A stretch of DNA of 64,000 nucleotides from an uncultured Clostridia bacterium (lineage in GTDB: Bacteria > Bacillota > Clostridia > Oscillospirales > Acutalibacteraceae). The position numbers and the translations under genes were made by a program. The notes under the pieces were generated by a model. It saw only the letters and a list, made by a program, of their open reading frames with translations. It ran no database searches and was not told the origin of the DNA. Positions 62,761 through 64,000 of the stretch are shown here, in pieces. The stretch is from positions 288,021 to 352,020 of the forward strand of contig CALHND010000002.1 of NCBI GenBank assembly GCA_938034875.1, read 5' to 3'. The stretch's first letter is position 1. Each line of letters begins with the position of its first letter.

Positions 62761-63024
62761 CTAAATTCTTTCGAAAATAAGTGTTGCTTGTATACGATCG
62801 CCACCGATGAAGCCCTTACTTCCACCATTAGCTGTACTGATAGTATGTAAGCGATATCCTTTATTTACTTGTTGGTTTATTACTTTTTCCAATTCGCTAA
62901 GATTACCCGACCCAGTTCCCAAAAATTTTTCTTTTAAAGTCACCTGTAAAACAACATATGGCAGATCATTACCTGAACCAGTTGAAAAAGAAGAAGATTT
63001 TGCTAAATCATCCCAATAACTCAT
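62761..63024 (-). CDS. DUF4177 domain protein
   Basis: An 87-residue protein. The core VVLQVTLKEKFLGTGSGNLSELEKVINQQVNKGYRLHTIS, read as VTLKEKF, a Gly-rich loop, LSELEKVINQQ and GYRLHTIS, fits DUF4177, a small fold of unknown function. The N-terminus is Ser/Gly-rich. AAGGAGG precedes the ATG, and the promoter carries a palindromic operator-like element. It may be part of the accessory region around it. Confidence 0.82.
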   Translation of the reverse strand: MSYWDDLAKSSSFSTGSGNDLPYVVLQVTLKEKFLGTGSGNLSELEKVINQQVNKGYRLHTISTANGGSKGFIGGDRIQATLIFERI

Positions 63025-63041
63025 AAGAAAGCCTCCTTATA

Positions 63042-63084
63042 TATAATAGTACCACTATTATAACATATATTGTTAAAATCTCAA
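63042..63084 (-). promoter_or_regulatory. promoter/operator of the DUF4177 gene
   Basis: TTGAGA (63079-63084), 16 bp, TGT-TATAAT. A palindrome of 9-bp arms TATAATAGT/ACTATTATA with spacer ACC (63042-63062) overlaps the -10, as a repressor site would. Confidence 0.6.
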
Positions 63085-63909
63085 CTTTTTAGGTGGGTAA
63101 TACTATTCTTTTTCAGCTATTTTATGCCTACCCCAACGTCTAGTTTAATTCTTGTATATATATTTATTGGCAATTGAGCCAACGGCAGCACACTGCGCCT
63201 ATTATTTGGCTTAAGGAATTATTTTGTTTGATGCTGGTGCACCCATGCATGCTTGGCATGTGGAGTTTTTAAATCAAGTTTGTTTTAATATATTCAACCG
63301 TTCCGTCAACACAGTAGATTTATCTATAATAAATACTTGATTATGGGTTTCATACAAAAAGAAATGCTTGGATGTCTCATTAGCTTTTACAAACACAGAA
63401 TAACCTATCTCTGCTTCACCGCCATATTATTCACTTTTGGTCAAAATTCCAACTACATAAACGCAAAATAAATACGCGTTTTCAGCTTTCTTTATTTTTG
63501 CTAAAGATCTGTAAGTATATTTTAAGATAACAGTAATATTGATAACAATCTTTTTCAATTATAAGTATATCAACAATAATTAAAATGATAAGGGTAAAAT
63601 TGAACTAAAAAAACAAGTTCGGTAATAATCACTATCAAAAAAATAAGAAGAAAAATAGCATTTGCACTCGCTGTCATTTTAGGATTTGATTTCTTGTAAA
63701 TAGATATATGAGCAAATGCTCTGATGGCATCAATGTCAAGCCTGCATTTTGCTTTTATTTGCTTATCATTACAGCCCTCAGTTTATTACATAATCTTGGT
63801 GAAGAGGTGAAATCATTATTCAATATTAATCAGCTAAGGCTGCTTCAAAATTTATTATTCATTTAAAAATCCGTTCTTACTAATAATAATAGATAATAAA
63901 TAATATAAA
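63085..63909. other. long AT-rich region with no intact gene
   Basis: About 825 bases without an intact gene on either strand. It contains the remnant at 63274-63426 and short open stretches interrupted by stops. It looks like decayed sequence. Confidence 0.6.
63274..63426 (-). pseudogene. possible remnant of a YcxB-like protein
   Basis: A 50-codon open stretch ends in a stop at 63274. It reads YGGEAEIGYSVFVKAN, then HFFLYETHNQVFIIDKST, resembling the C-terminal domain of YcxB-like membrane proteins. It is preceded by an in-frame TAA. Upstream, the same frame gives AKIKKAENAYLFCVYVV, which could be more of the same gene. There is no start or ribosome site. Confidence 0.35.
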
Positions 63910-63943
63910 CAAAAAATCCGTCCTCTTTAGAGGACGGATTTTT
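63910..63943. terminator. strong terminator of the tRNA-Asn transcript
   Basis: AAAAAATCCGTCCTC pairs perfectly with GAGGACGGATTTTTT around TTTA. It lies three bases from the tRNA CCA end. Confidence 0.95.
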
Positions 63944-63946
63944 TGT

Positions 63947-64000
63947 TTGGCTCCCCCTGTTGGACTCGAACCAACGACCCTGCGGTTAACAGCCGCATGC
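63947..64000 (-). tRNA. tRNA-Asn (GTT anticodon), 5' part cut by window end
   Basis: The 3' half is visible: anticodon stem TGCGG/CCGCA with loop CTGTTAA (anticodon GTT), T-arm GTTGG-TTCGAGT-CCAAC, acceptor 3' strand AGGGGGA, discriminator G and encoded CCA (63947-63949). The 5' acceptor and D-arm lie beyond the window. Confidence 0.93.

Noticed and set aside
61224..64000. Mobile element in the right-hand AT-rich region
   Set aside because: No transposase, integrase or terminal repeats were found; only indirect signs of decay are present.

Overview
The window looks like chromosome of a low-GC Gram-positive bacterium of the class Clostridia, most likely an anaerobic gut Oscillospiraceae/Ruminococcaceae-type organism. 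This is inference from gene content: glycyl-radical pyruvate formate-lyase with its activase, a CwlD-type amidase, SepF and DivIVA, RNase J, GdpP, RqcH, a Met T-box leader, split transketolase, AT-rich intergenic DNA, and promoters of the TTGACA-17-TATAAT type. Most of it is core housekeeping sequence. No transposase, integrase, phage module or CRISPR array was found.

Layout. (1) 1-996: end of a membrane acyltransferase. (2) 1112-20653, minus strand: a very long housekeeping block read from a promoter at about 20.7 kb. In transcription order it holds HAD phosphatase, miaB, a YlbF-like gene, mutS, mutL, miaA, hfq, a HlyD-like adaptor, yggS, sepF, divIVA-like, ileS, lspA, rluD-type synthase, Cof-type HAD, transketolase N and C halves, and a small membrane protein. 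It joins tRNA modification, mismatch repair and the division/ileS/lspA cluster. (3) 20821-21556: a DUF4364 gene divergent from tRNA-Thr. (4) 21691-24366: three secreted lipoproteins (LRR protein and two paralogous SGNH hydrolases). (5) 24459-37413, minus: an approximately 13 kb run of rnjA, gdpP, rplI, dnaB, tilS, hpt, ftsH, DUF1858, trmK, Nif3-like and rqcH, covering RNA decay, c-di-AMP turnover, replication, tRNA and ribosome quality control. (6) 37780-45604, plus: YifB-type ATPase and mnmA, then an insulated unit with its own consensus promoter and terminator that encodes two ABC half-transporters around a DUF1854 protein. (7) 45677-48475, minus: histidine phosphatase, radA, cwlD. (8) 48596-51166: O-acetylhomoserine sulfhydrylase and metA behind a Met-type T-box leader. 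(9) 51185-54454: nadE, membrane proteins, yajC, Gfo/Idh oxidoreductase. (10) 54575-57901: a thiol-redox operon (FTR-like protein, thioredoxin, rhodanese, CoA-disulfide-reductase/rhodanese fusion) next to a Crp/Fnr regulator. (11) 57972-61103: pflBA behind a leader that I read as a ZTP (pfl-motif) riboswitch with a terminator, read from a promoter that lies beside a 69-bp tandem duplication. (12) 61224-64000: a sparse AT-rich zone with a broken methyltransferase, a DUF4177 gene, a probable gene remnant, and the 3' part of tRNA-Asn.

How the genes work together: several units make chemical sense as groups. OAH sulfhydrylase plus MetA (Glu111, acetyl-type) make methionine and share one Met-sensing leader. 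PflB and PflA make formate, under a leader class known to sense the folate/purine intermediate ZTP. FTR-like, thioredoxin and rhodanese genes form a thiol relay with a redox-type regulator beside them. The most unusual system is the DUF1854/ABC unit, in which each half-transporter carries an extra N-terminal domain with a four-Cys zinc ribbon. Regulatory RNA structure and start-site details are the most checkable new observations.
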